A DNA stretch of 64,000 nt from CAVPUA01 sp963708805 (GTDB lineage: Bacteria; Actinomycetota; Actinomycetes; Mycobacteriales; Jatrophihabitantaceae): contig CAVPUA010000001.1 of the NCBI GenBank assembly GCA_963708805.1, positions 62,001 to 126,000 of the forward strand, in the 5' to 3' direction. The notes beneath the pieces were generated by a model. The model was not told the origin of the DNA and ran no database searches. It saw only the letters and a program-made list of their open reading frames with translations. A program made the position numbers and the translations under genes. Shown in pieces: positions 34,671 through 42,401 of this stretch. Position 1 is the stretch's first letter. Each line of letters starts with the position of its first letter.

Positions 34671-36638
34671 ATGGTGAACCGGCTCGCCACTTCGACCAGC
34701 CCGTATCTGCTGCAGCACAAGGACAACCCGGTCGACTGGTGGCCGTGGAGCGACGAGGCGTTCGCCGAAGCCCGCCGACGCGACGTCCCGATCCTGCTCA
34801 GCGTCGGCTACGCGGCCTGTCACTGGTGTCACGTCATGGCGCACGACTCGTTCGAATCCGACGAGGTGGCCGCGATCGTGAACGCGAACTACGTCAGCAT
34901 CAAGGTCGACCGTGAAGAGCGCCCCGACGTCGACGCCGTCTACATGGATGCCGTCACCGCCCTGACCGGTCAGGGTGGCTGGCCGATGACCTGCCTGCTC
35001 ACGCCCGACGGAAAGCCTTTCTACGCCGGCACATTCTTCCCGCGACAGCAGTTCGTGCAGCTGCTGACCGCGGTCACCGACACCTGGGAAAAGCGGCGCG
35101 ACGAGGTGGTCGACGCCGGTCAACGAGTCGTCGATGCGCTGACCAGCGCGGCCGGGTTGCCGCCCGGCCCGCCGATCGACGATGCGGCGCTGGCCGAAGC
35201 GGTGGCCACGCTCGGGGCCCAGTTCGACGTCCACCACGGTGGATTCGGCCGGGCGCCCAAGTTCCCGCCGTCGATGGTGATCGAGTTCCTGTTGCGTCAC
35301 CACGAGCGGACGGGCGAGCCGACATCGCTGGTGATGGCTGAAGCGACGCTGCGCGCGATGGCCCGCGGCGGAATGTACGACCAGCTCGGCGGTGGGTTCG
35401 CGCGCTATTCGGTCGACGCCACCTGGACGGTGCCGCACTTCGAGAAGATGCTCTACGACAACGCCTTGTTGCTGCGGGTCTACCTGCATTGGTGGCGGTT
35501 GAGCCATGATCCACTGGCGCTCCGGATCGCGCACGAGACGGCCGATTTCCTGCTGCGAGACCTCGCCACGCCCGAGGGTGGCTTTGCTTCCGCACTCGAC
35601 GCCGACACCGACGGAGTCGAGGGCCTGACCTACGTCTGGACGCCGGCTGATCTCGTGGACGTCCTGGGACCCGACGCCGAGTGGGCGGCGGGGTTGTTCG
35701 AGGTCACGGCGGCGGGGACGTTCGAGCACGGCGCGTCCACGCTGCAGCTCCCGGTCGACCCGGACTCGTCCGAACGCTGGAAGGACGTCCGCGCGCGGTT
35801 GTTCGCGGCGCGCGGTGCCCGCCCGCAGCCGGGGCGCGACGACAAGGTCGTGACGTCCTGGAACGGGCTGGCCATCGGGGCGCTGGCCGAGGCGGGCGCG
35901 CTGCTGGACGAACCGCGCTATCTGCACGCCGCGATCGCCGCCGCCTCGCTGCTCGCCGATCGGCATCTGGTCGACGGCCGCCTGCGCCGGACGTCACGGG
36001 GCGGCGCGGTCGGGTCGTCGAGCGCGGTGGCCGACGACTACGGCAACCTGGCCGACGGATTGCTGATCTTGCATCAGGCCACCGGTGATCCTCGCTGGCT
36101 CTCGTTCGGCGGCCAGTTGCTCGATGTCGTGCTCACCCACTTCGCGGCGGATGACGGCGGTTTCTTCGACACCGCTGACGACGCCGAGCAGCTGGTGCGG
36201 CGTCCCCGCGATCCGGCCGACAACGCCAGCCCGGCCGGACTGAGTTCGATCATCAACGCGCTGGTTGCGTACGCGGCGTTGACCGCCTCGTTGAGTCACC
36301 GCGACGCCGCCGCGCGGGCGCTGGAGTCGGCCGCGGCCCTGGGCGCTCAGCCGCGTTTCTTCGGCTGGTCGCTGGCCGCCGCCGAGGCGCTGGCGTCGGG
36401 GCCGCTCGAGATCGCGATCGTGGGGGAGAACGGCTCCGGGCCGCTCACCGCGACAGCGTGGCGCGACCGGCCGCCGGGGGCCGTCGTCGTGTCGTCCGAG
36501 CCGGATGCTCCGGGGATCGCGCTGCTCGCCGACCGCCCGCTCGTCGACGGGAGTGCGGCCGCCTACGTCTGCCGCGGCATGGTGTGCGACCGCCCGGTCA
36601 CGTCGGTGTCCGACCTGCACGCCGCTCTGACTCGCTGA
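34671..36638 (+). CDS. DUF255 thioredoxin-fold / (alpha/alpha)6-barrel protein (YyaL/SPATA20 family)
   Basis: Intact, 655 residues. The N-terminal 170 residues are the DUF255 thioredoxin-like domain: SPYLLQHKDNPVDWWPWSDE, VGYAACHWCHVMAHDSFES with the CxxC active site, and KVDREERPDVDAVYMDAV. The rest is a glycosidase-like helical barrel (TVPHFEKMLYDNALLLRVYL, DDKVVTSWNGLAIGALAEAG). The family is found from bacteria to animals and its biochemical role is not settled; redox or sugar-related activity has been proposed. Start ATG at 34671 is supported by the MVNRLATSTSPYLLQH homology pattern. Downstream come a tandem repeat and nested palindrome B. Confidence 0.9.
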   Translation: MVNRLATSTSPYLLQHKDNPVDWWPWSDEAFAEARRRDVPILLSVGYAACHWCHVMAHDSFESDEVAAIVNANYVSIKVDREERPDVDAVYMDAVTALTGQGGWPMTCLLTPDGKPFYAGTFFPRQQFVQLLTAVTDTWEKRRDEVVDAGQRVVDALTSAAGLPPGPPIDDAALAEAVATLGAQFDVHHGGFGRAPKFPPSMVIEFLLRHHERTGEPTSLVMAEATLRAMARGGMYDQLGGGFARYSVDATWTVPHFEKMLYDNALLLRVYLHWWRLSHDPLALRIAHETADFLLRDLATPEGGFASALDADTDGVEGLTYVWTPADLVDVLGPDAEWAAGLFEVTAAGTFEHGASTLQLPVDPDSSERWKDVRARLFAARGARPQPGRDDKVVTSWNGLAIGALAEAGALLDEPRYLHAAIAAASLLADRHLVDGRLRRTSRGGAVGSSSAVADDYGNLADGLLILHQATGDPRWLSFGGQLLDVVLTHFAADDGGFFDTADDAEQLVRRPRDPADNASPAGLSSIINALVAYAALTASLSHRDAAARALESAAALGAQPRFFGWSLAAAEALASGPLEIAIVGENGSGPLTATAWRDRPPGAVVVSSEPDAPGIALLADRPLVDGSAAAYVCRGMVCDRPVTSVSDLHAALTR

Positions 36639-36650
36639 TCGCGGCGCCGC

Positions 36651-36742
36651 GCGCTCACCCAGCCGCCCGGCGCGAGGCGCCGCGTGCCCACCCAGCCGCC
36701 CGGCGCGAGGCGCCGCGCGCCCACCCAGCCGCCCGGCGCGAG
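36651..36742. repeat. 33-bp tandem repeat, 2.8 copies
   Basis: Units of 33 bases built on CACCCAGCCGCCCGGCGCGA start at 36651, 36684 and 36717, the last cut off at 36742, where copy B of the CGAGTGGCCG palindrome begins. They differ by only one or two bases. Each contains the palindrome GGCGC-GAG-GCGCC or near it. Confidence 0.9.
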
Positions 36743-36804
36743 TGGCCGAAAATCACGCGAGTGGCCGGGTACAAGTGACCACTCGCGTCGAAATCGGCCA
36801 CTCG
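36739..36804. repeat. CGAGTGGCCG nested palindrome, copy B
   Basis: 66 bp: outer arms CGAGTGGCCGA (36739-36749) and TCGGCCACTCG (36794-36804), inner arms CGCGAGTGGCC (about 36756) and GACCACTCGCG (about 36777). It lies between the convergent ends of the DUF255 gene and the following minus-strand gene, so it can serve as a bidirectional terminator. Confidence 0.9.
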
Positions 36805-36816
36805 GCGGGGTGGTGG

Positions 36817-37410
36817 TTACAGCTCGGGGCCTTCGGCGCGCAGCTTGTCGACCTCCGACATCGCCTCGCGCAGATTGGCCAGCCACTCGTCGGTGTGCTC
36901 GCCGACCAGTTTCACGCACCAGGCCAGCGCCTCGGATCGGGACCGGGCGACGCCGGCGTCGACGAGCGTGTCGAGCACCCGTCGCTCGTTCTGCCGCAGG
37001 CGGGTCATGACCGGCACCGCGAGGTGCGTGAACAGCACCCGCTGATCGGCGATGCTCGCGCCCCAGGCGACCTTGCGGCCGTAGCGTGCCTCGGCCTCGT
37101 CCGCGATCTTCATCCGGGCTTCCCGTGACTCCTCGCGGAATCGGGTGATGCGGCCGAGTGCGGCCGAACGCTTGGCCGTGTCATCGGCGTCGGCGGCCAC
37201 CTCGGGCGCGGCCAGCTCGCCGATCACGATGATCTCTTCGCGGTCGACGGTCACCGACGGCGCGCTGCTGAACCAGTCACCGGGCAGTCGTCCGGCCAGC
37301 CATGCGCCGGCGTCGTCCGCGGGCGGGAGGTCGGCCTGCTGCCAGCCGCCCGGACGGCCGAAGCCTCGTCCGCGTCCGCCGCCGCGTCCTTCTGAATCGT
37401 GTCCTCGCAT
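36817..37410 (-). CDS. Conserved actinobacterial hypothetical protein, possible RHH-like C-terminus
   Basis: Intact, 197 residues. N-terminus Gly/Arg-rich (RGHDSEGRGGGRGRGFGRPGG); a beta segment (SVTVDREEIIVIGELAAPEV); a charged helical middle (RITRFREESREARMKIADEAEARYGRKVAWGASIADQ). The C-terminal 60 residues (LRQNERRVLDTLVDAGVARSRSEALAWCVKLV) look like a ribbon-helix-helix or small helical DNA-binding unit. Upstream is AAGGAGG and, 20 bases earlier, GTAATGAAGTAAT, two direct copies of GTAAT in an A/T-rich stretch, which may be an autoregulatory site. Function unknown. Confidence 0.7.
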   Translation of the reverse strand: MRGHDSEGRGGGRGRGFGRPGGWQQADLPPADDAGAWLAGRLPGDWFSSAPSVTVDREEIIVIGELAAPEVAADADDTAKRSAALGRITRFREESREARMKIADEAEARYGRKVAWGASIADQRVLFTHLAVPVMTRLRQNERRVLDTLVDAGVARSRSEALAWCVKLVGEHTDEWLANLREAMSEVDKLRAEGPEL

Positions 37411-37489
37411 GATTGCCTCCTTGCAGTGATTACTTCATTACAACGTAGCTCAGGAAGCGAGGATCGGCCACCTCGCGCCTGAGCTGCGG

Positions 37490-37555
37490 CGAGTGGCCGA
37501 ATCTCGCGCGAGTGGCCACCAGCACGCGGCCACTGGGCCAGAAATCGGCCACTCG
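37490..37555. repeat. CGAGTGGCCG nested palindrome, copy C
   Basis: 66 bp: outer arms CGAGTGGCCGA (37490-37500) and TCGGCCACTCG (37545-37555); inner arm CGCGAGTGGCCA (about 37507), with a less regular partner GCGGCCACTGGG (about 37526). A partial extra arm ATCGGCCACCTCGCG lies just before it (37463-37477). It sits 3' of the TrhA gene and 5' of the hypothetical protein gene. Confidence 0.88.
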
Positions 37556-37622
37556 CGGAAGGTGGATGAGCGGGGTGTGGTGCAGCGGGGATTGGTGCAC
37601 GGGATTGGTGCAGGGGTGCCGG

Positions 37623-38324
37623 TCAGGCGAAGACGGCGAACCAGATGGCTACGTAGTGGCAGGTCGCGGCCAGCAGGGTGCAGGCGTGGAACACCTCGTG
37701 GAAGCCGAACACCCCCGGCACCGGGTTCGGCCGCTTGAAGGCATAGACGAGCGCGCCGAGGGTGTAGATCACGCCGCCCGTCGCGATCAGGACGAACGCG
37801 GCCACCCCGCCGTGCTGCAACAGCTGGGGGAAGACGAACACCGCGACCCAACCCAGGCCGAGGTAGCACGGCACCGACAGCCACGACGGTGCGGACGGCC
37901 AGGCGGTCTTCAGCGCGACGCCGGACAGGGCGCCGGCCCAGACGACCGCGAGTACCGCGATCGCCGCGACCCGGCTGAGCGTCAGCACCGCGATCGGGGT
38001 GTACGTGCCGGCGATGAACACGAAGATCATCGAGTGGTCGAGGCGCTTCATGATCGCGTGGGCGCGCGGCGACCAGTGCACGCGGTGATAGAGCGCCGAC
38101 GTGCCGAAGAGCATCGTGACGGTCAACGCGTAGATCGTCGTCGGCCAGCCCGCATGCGCACCACGAACCGCGAACGCGACCACGAACAGGACGACGCCGG
38201 TGATGATCGAGGTGCCCGCGGCGTAGGTGTGCAACCAGCCTCGCAGCCGCGGCTTGAGGTCGACGAGGCCGCGGACGACGGCGTCACCGATGGTGTCGGT
38301 CGACCGGGGCGAAGCGCTCGTCAT
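37623..38324 (-). CDS. trhA: Hemolysin III / TrhA (PAQR) family membrane protein
   Basis: Intact, 233 residues with seven membrane segments. Conserved features are GTSALYHRVHWSP and RLDHSMIFVFIAGTYTPIA with the family's His and Ser/Asp positions, and GFHEVFHACTLLAATCHYVAIW with the HxxxH of the C-terminal helix, all predicted metal ligands of PAQR proteins. TrhA proteins influence membrane lipid fluidity; the old name hemolysin III does not imply a toxin. Divergent from uppS, with 77 bases between starts. Confidence 0.9.
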   Translation of the reverse strand: MTSASPRSTDTIGDAVVRGLVDLKPRLRGWLHTYAAGTSIITGVVLFVVAFAVRGAHAGWPTTIYALTVTMLFGTSALYHRVHWSPRAHAIMKRLDHSMIFVFIAGTYTPIAVLTLSRVAAIAVLAVVWAGALSGVALKTAWPSAPSWLSVPCYLGLGWVAVFVFPQLLQHGGVAAFVLIATGGVIYTLGALVYAFKRPNPVPGVFGFHEVFHACTLLAATCHYVAIWFAVFA

Positions 38325-38401
38325 CCGATGAGGTTACCGACCCGTAGGTTCGAAGGCGCTGTGAAGCCGATGAACGGCAAACAGCGATATGGTGACTCGA
38401 C

Positions 38402-39169
38402 GTGGGAGTACGCGACGCGGTCTACTCCGTCTACGAGCGCCGGTTGCGGTCGCATCTCGACGGTCTGCCTGTGCCGCGCCACGTCGCGATCATGCTGGAC
38501 GGCAACCGCCGGTGGGCCCGAGCGGCCGGATTCGACGACGTCACTCACGGCCACGTCGTCGGCGCCCGGCACATCACGAACCTGCTCGACTGGTGCACCG
38601 AAGCCGGCGTCGAGCACGTCACGTTGTGGCTGCTCTCGACCGACAACCTCTCGCGTCCGGCTGAGGAACTCGACCCGTTGCTCGGCATCATCGCGGGCGT
38701 CGCTCGAGAACTGTCGGCCAAGGGACGGCCGTGGCGCGTCAACGCGGTCGGCGCCCTCGACCTGCTGCCCGAAGAGACCGCGACCGCTCTCAAGGCCGCC
38801 GAGGAGAGCACTGCCGATCGCACCGGCCTGACCGTCAACATCGCCGTCGGTTACGGCGGCCGGCGCGAGATCGCCGACGCGGTCCGCTCGCTGCTGCAGG
38901 AGCACGCGGCGTCGGGCACCTCGATCGAGGAACTGGCCGAGATCCTCGATGTCGACCACATCGCCGAACATCTCTACACCAAGGGCCAGCCCGATCCCGA
39001 CCTGGTGATCCGGACGTCCGGTGAGCAGCGGCTGTCGGGCTTTCTGCTGTGGCAGTCAGTCCATTCCGAGTTCTATTTCTGCGATGCGCTGTGGCCCGAT
39101 TTCCGCAAGATCGACTTCTTGCGAGCCTTGCGCGACTACGGATTGCGCCAGCGCCGTTACGGAAACTAA
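38402..39169 (+). CDS. uppS: Isoprenyl transferase (cis-prenyl diphosphate synthase)
   Basis: Intact, 255 residues, GTG start at 38402 (MGVRDAVYSVYERRLRSHL). Motifs: HVAIMLDGNRRWARAAGF (the catalytic Asp and phosphate loop), THGHVVGARHI, LWLLSTDNLSRPAEEL, and the C-terminal PDLVIRTSGEQRLSGFLLWQ with the conserved R-x-S-x-E region. The ending DFRKIDFLRALRDYGLRQRRYG is typical. It makes Z-prenyl diphosphates for cell-wall lipid carriers. Actinobacteria have two such enzymes; this could be the Z-farnesyl or the long-chain one. Confidence 0.92.
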   Translation: MGVRDAVYSVYERRLRSHLDGLPVPRHVAIMLDGNRRWARAAGFDDVTHGHVVGARHITNLLDWCTEAGVEHVTLWLLSTDNLSRPAEELDPLLGIIAGVARELSAKGRPWRVNAVGALDLLPEETATALKAAEESTADRTGLTVNIAVGYGGRREIADAVRSLLQEHAASGTSIEELAEILDVDHIAEHLYTKGQPDPDLVIRTSGEQRLSGFLLWQSVHSEFYFCDALWPDFRKIDFLRALRDYGLRQRRYGN

Positions 39170-39215
39170 CTGTTCATGTGATTTACGCGTGCCTTCCCCT
39201 ACGCTGACCGCTTGA

Positions 39216-39292
39216 GGACGTAGCGTCCGGATCAGCGAGCCGACCGGATCGGCTCGCGGCCGGGAGGTCCCGACGATGCTGGATCATCAGCA
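39216..39292 (+). ncRNA. Hairpin-rich leader upstream of the PIN-PhoH gene
   Basis: The 190 bases between uppS and the PhoH start carry consecutive stems. GGACG/CGTCC with a three-base loop lies at 39216-39228, GCGAGCCGA/TCGGCTCGC (nine perfect pairs, five-base loop) at 39235-39257, and TGCTG/CAGCA (six-base loop) at 39277-39292. A further GC-rich stretch GGGGGCCGGTCGTGCCCCTC precedes the start. The set could be a cis-regulatory RNA; I cannot match it to a known class. Confidence 0.45.
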
Positions 39293-39358
39293 GGGGGCCG
39301 GTCGTGCCCCTCGCGGGCAGACCGGATCCCTTATAGCGCTGAGAAATCGGAGCCGTTG

Positions 39359-40706
39359 ATGACTGCTGCCGTTCCCGCCGACAACCCGGAATCCCCCCAG
39401 CTTCGGACGTTCGTGCTGGACACCTCCGTGCTGTTGTCCGACCCGGGTGCACTCGGACGATTCGCCGAACACGAAGTCGTCCTGCCCCTGGTCGTGATCA
39501 GCGAACTGGAAGGCAAGCGCCACCACCCCGAGCTGGGCTGGTTCGCCCGGCAGACCCTGCGGGTCCTGGACGAGCTGCGCATCACCCACGGTCGCCTCGA
39601 CGCACCGGTGCCGATCGGCGACGCCGGCGGAACGCTGCACGTCGAGCTGAACCACTCCGACCTCTCGTCGCTGCCCGCGGGGTTCCGGGTCGACAGCAAC
39701 GACTCGCGCATCCTGGCCGTCTCGCTGAACCTGGCGGCCGAGGGCCGCAACGTCACGCTGGTGACCAAGGACATGCCGCTGCGGGTCAAGGCGGCCGCGG
39801 TGGGCCTGCCGGCGGACGAGTACCGGCTGCACCCGGCGATCGATCTGGGCTGGACGGGCATGTCCGAGCTGGACGTCCCGGTCGAGACCGTCGATGCGCT
39901 CTACGAGGGCGAGCCGGTCGACCTGGCCGAGCGGCCCGAGTTCGCCGGCGTCGCCGACGAGCCCTGCCACACGGGACTGGTGCTGCACTCGGCCCGTGGT
40001 TCGGCGCTGGCCCGCATCACGCCTGACAAGCAGGTGACCCTCGTCCGCGGCGATCGTGACGTGTTCGGGCTGCGGGGCCGTTCGGCCGAGCAGCGCATCG
40101 CGCTGGACCTGCTGCTCGACCCCGAGATCGGCATCGTCTCGCTCGGTGGCCGCGCCGGAACCGGCAAGTCGGCGCTGGCGCTGTGCGCCGGGCTCGAGGC
40201 CGTGCTGGAGCGGCGCGCGCACAAGCGGGTCGTCGTGTTCCGCCCGCTGTTCGCGGTCGGCGGCCAGGAGCTCGGCTACCTGCCCGGCAGCGAGAACGAG
40301 AAGATGGCGCCGTGGGCCCAGGCCGTCTTCGACACGCTCGGCGCGCTGGTGTCGGCCGACGTGATGGACGAGATCATGGACCGCGGGATGCTCGAAGTGC
40401 TGCCGCTGACCCACATCCGCGGGCCGGTCGCTGCACGACTCGTTCGTGATCGTCGACGAGGCGCAGTCGCTCGAACGCAACGTGCTGCTGACCGTGCTCT
40501 CGCGCATCGGCTCGGGCTCGCGGGTCGTCCTGACCCACGACGTCGCCCAGCGCGACAACCTGCGCGTCGGCCGCCACGACGGCATCGCCGCGGTGATCGA
40601 GGCGCTGCGCGGGCACCCGCTGTTCGCCCACGTCACGCTGTCGCGCTCGGAGCGCTCGCCCATCGCGGCCTTGGTCACAGAGATGCTCGAGGATCTTCCG
40701 CTGTAG
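39359..40706 (+). CDS. PIN-domain plus PhoH-type ATPase (PhoH2 type)
   Basis: About 449 residues. The N-terminal PIN nuclease domain has VLDTSVLLSDPGALGRF, VVISELEGKRHHPELGW, DSRILAVSLNL and VTLVTKDMPLRVKA, giving the acidic set of the active site. The C-terminal PhoH domain has VSLGGRAGTGKSALALCAG (Walker A), PLFAVGGQELGYLPGSENEK and FVIVDEAQSLE (Walker B). PhoH2 proteins couple a sequence-specific RNase to an RNA helicase-like ATPase and have been described as toxin-antitoxin-like in mycobacteria. One extra C near 40427 (RG then RSLHDSFVIVDEAQ) breaks the frame. ATG at 39359 preferred over TTG at 39356. Confidence 0.87.
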
Positions 40707-40785
40707 CGAGCGGCGCGGATAGCGTCGGGCTGGATACGGGCCCGGCGCTATCGTGAGCCGGACCGTTCGAGCTGAGGAGCACTCG

Positions 40786-41366
40786 ATGAGTTCTGCTGCG
40801 CTGTCGTCACCACGCCGGATCGTCCTGGCCGACCTGCTGCCGGGGTCGCTCGCGCGCGACGTCGTCCTGGTCGCGGCCGGCGCCGGGCTGACCGGGCTGG
40901 CCGCGCAGATCTCGATCCACACGTCGCTCACGCCGGTGCCGTTCACGCTGCAGACCGCGGCGGTGCTGCTGACCGGCGCGGCGCTCGGCACCGTCCGCGG
41001 ACTGCTGTCGATCCTGCTGTACCTCGTGGCTGGCGTGGTCGGGGTGCCGTGGTTCGCCAACGCCTCGTCGGGGTGGCACAACAACCCGTCCTTCGGCTAC
41101 ATCATCGGCTTCGTGGTGGCCGCCGGCGTCGTCGGTGAGCTGGCCCGCCGCGGCAACGACCGCACCATCACGTCGACGATCGGCCTGCTCGTGGTCGGCG
41201 ACGCGATCCTGCTGGCCATCGGCACCGTGTACCTGGCCAGGACCTGCACGTGTCGGCGGCCAAGGCGATCAGCCTGGGCGTCACGCCGTTCCTGATCGGC
41301 GACGCCATCAAGCTGGGCGTGGTCGCCCTGCTGCTTCCTGCCACCTGGAAGCTCGTCCGCAAGTAA
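40786..41366 (+). CDS. bioY: Biotin transporter BioY
   Basis: About 193 residues, start ATG at 40786 after GAGGAGC. Six membrane segments; the BioY signature TPVPFTLQTAAVLLTGAALG and YLVAGVVGVPWFANASSGW are clear, as is GYIIGFVVAAGVVGELARRG. BioY is the substrate-binding component of an ECF-type importer; no ATPase genes (BioM/N) are adjacent, so it uses a shared module or acts alone. One base seems missing near 41236 (VYLA then QDLHVSAAKAISLGVTPFLIGD). The gene ends at hairpin 41378-41416. Confidence 0.88.
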
Positions 41367-41377
41367 CGCTCCCACTT

Positions 41378-41416
41378 TGGGACGGATAACCGCACCGAGC
41401 GCGGTTATCCGTCCCA
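41378..41416. terminator. GGGACGGATAACCGC palindrome, copy 2
   Basis: TGGGACGGATAACCGC (41378-41393) and its perfect inverse GCGGTTATCCGTCCCA (41401-41416) around a seven-base loop form a 16-bp hairpin, 11 bases after the bioY stop. It is the same sequence as the palindrome at 16206-16246. Confidence 0.88.
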
Positions 41417-41435
41417 GAGTTGTATCTGGGGGCGG

Positions 41436-42401
41436 GTGGCGCGCTCTTTCACGGCATGGGGGTCGTCCGCGCTCGTGCTGGCGGCGGCGCTCTGGGGCGT
41501 CGCGACCACTGGTACCAAGTACGCGCTGGGCGGCTTCGCTCCGCTGATGCTGCTAGCCGTCGAGCTGACCGCGGCGACCGATCGCGCTGTGGATCGGGCT
41601 GCTGCTGCGGGGCTACCGGCCGCCTCCGTCGTGGCGGATCGCGTTCGTGCTCGGCCTGCTCGAACCCGCGCTCGCCTACGTCGCCGAGACGTTCGGCCTC
41701 GACCGCACGAGCGCCGCCAATGCCTCGCTGATCTTCGGGCTCGAGTCGACGCTCGTCGTGATCTTGGCCGCGATCTTCCTGCACGAGCGGATCACCGCCC
41801 CGCTCGGCCTGTCGGTGGTCGCCGGCCTGCTCGGACTGGCCGCGGTCGAGGGGATCGCAACGCTGAGCGCGCCTCGTCCGGGCGACGGGCTGATCCTGGC
41901 CGGGGCGGTCAGCGCGGCGCTGTACACGATCATCGCCCGCGGCTCGGGCCAGGAGTCCGACCCGCTCGGCCTGACCGCGCACCAGTTCGCGTTCGCGACC
42001 TTGCTGATCGTCCCGGTGGCGCTGAGCGCCTGGGCCGGCGGTGACGAGGCGGTGCCGACGCAGGTCGCGCCGCGGTTCTGGCTCGTGGCCGTGCTCGTCG
42101 GCGATCCTCGGCTTCGGTGCCAGCTTCATCCTCTACAACTGGGCGATCGAGTTCGATCGAGGCGGGCGCGGCCGGTGTGATCATCAACCTGATTCCGGCG
42201 TTCACGCTGATCAGCGCCGTCGGCTGGCTGGGCGAGTCGCTGACCGAGACGAGGATCGCCGGGGCGGCCCTGATCGCGGTGTCGGTGGCGATCTTCAGCT
42301 GGACCGAGCTGCGTCCCGAACCGATGCTGATCGGCGCGCCGCTGTCGCTGGGCTTCGACCCGGCCGATCACGCACTGCCGTCGGCCGAGAGGTCGTTGTA
42401 G
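41436..42401 (+). CDS. EamA/DMT-family transporter
   Basis: About 320 residues, GTG start at 41436 (MARSFTAWGSSALVLAAALW). Two EamA repeats, about ten membrane helices: LAAALWGVATTGTKYALGG, AFVLGLLEPALAYVAETFGL, ANASLIFGLESTLVVILAAIFLHE (end of the first repeat), GLILAGAVSAALYTIIARG, FATLLIVPVALSAWAGG and GVIINLIPAFTLISAVGWLGES. Such carriers export metabolites or amino acids. Frame breaks near 41577, 42103 (extra G) and 42157 (extra G). The last 34 bases overlap the end of the opposite-strand acyl-CoA synthetase gene. Confidence 0.82.

Noticed and set aside
33642..35966. A 774-codon minus-strand frame opposite the HExxH and DUF255 genes
   Set aside because: Low-complexity Arg/Gly/Val/Asp composition and complete overlap with recognised genes on the other strand; no start signals.
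36651..36742. CRISPR array
   Set aside because: The units are directly tandem without spacers, only 2.8 copies exist, and no cas gene is present in the window.
37623..38324. Hemolysin or virulence factor
   Set aside because: Hemolysin III is a historical name; the sequence is an ordinary PAQR/TrhA membrane protein.
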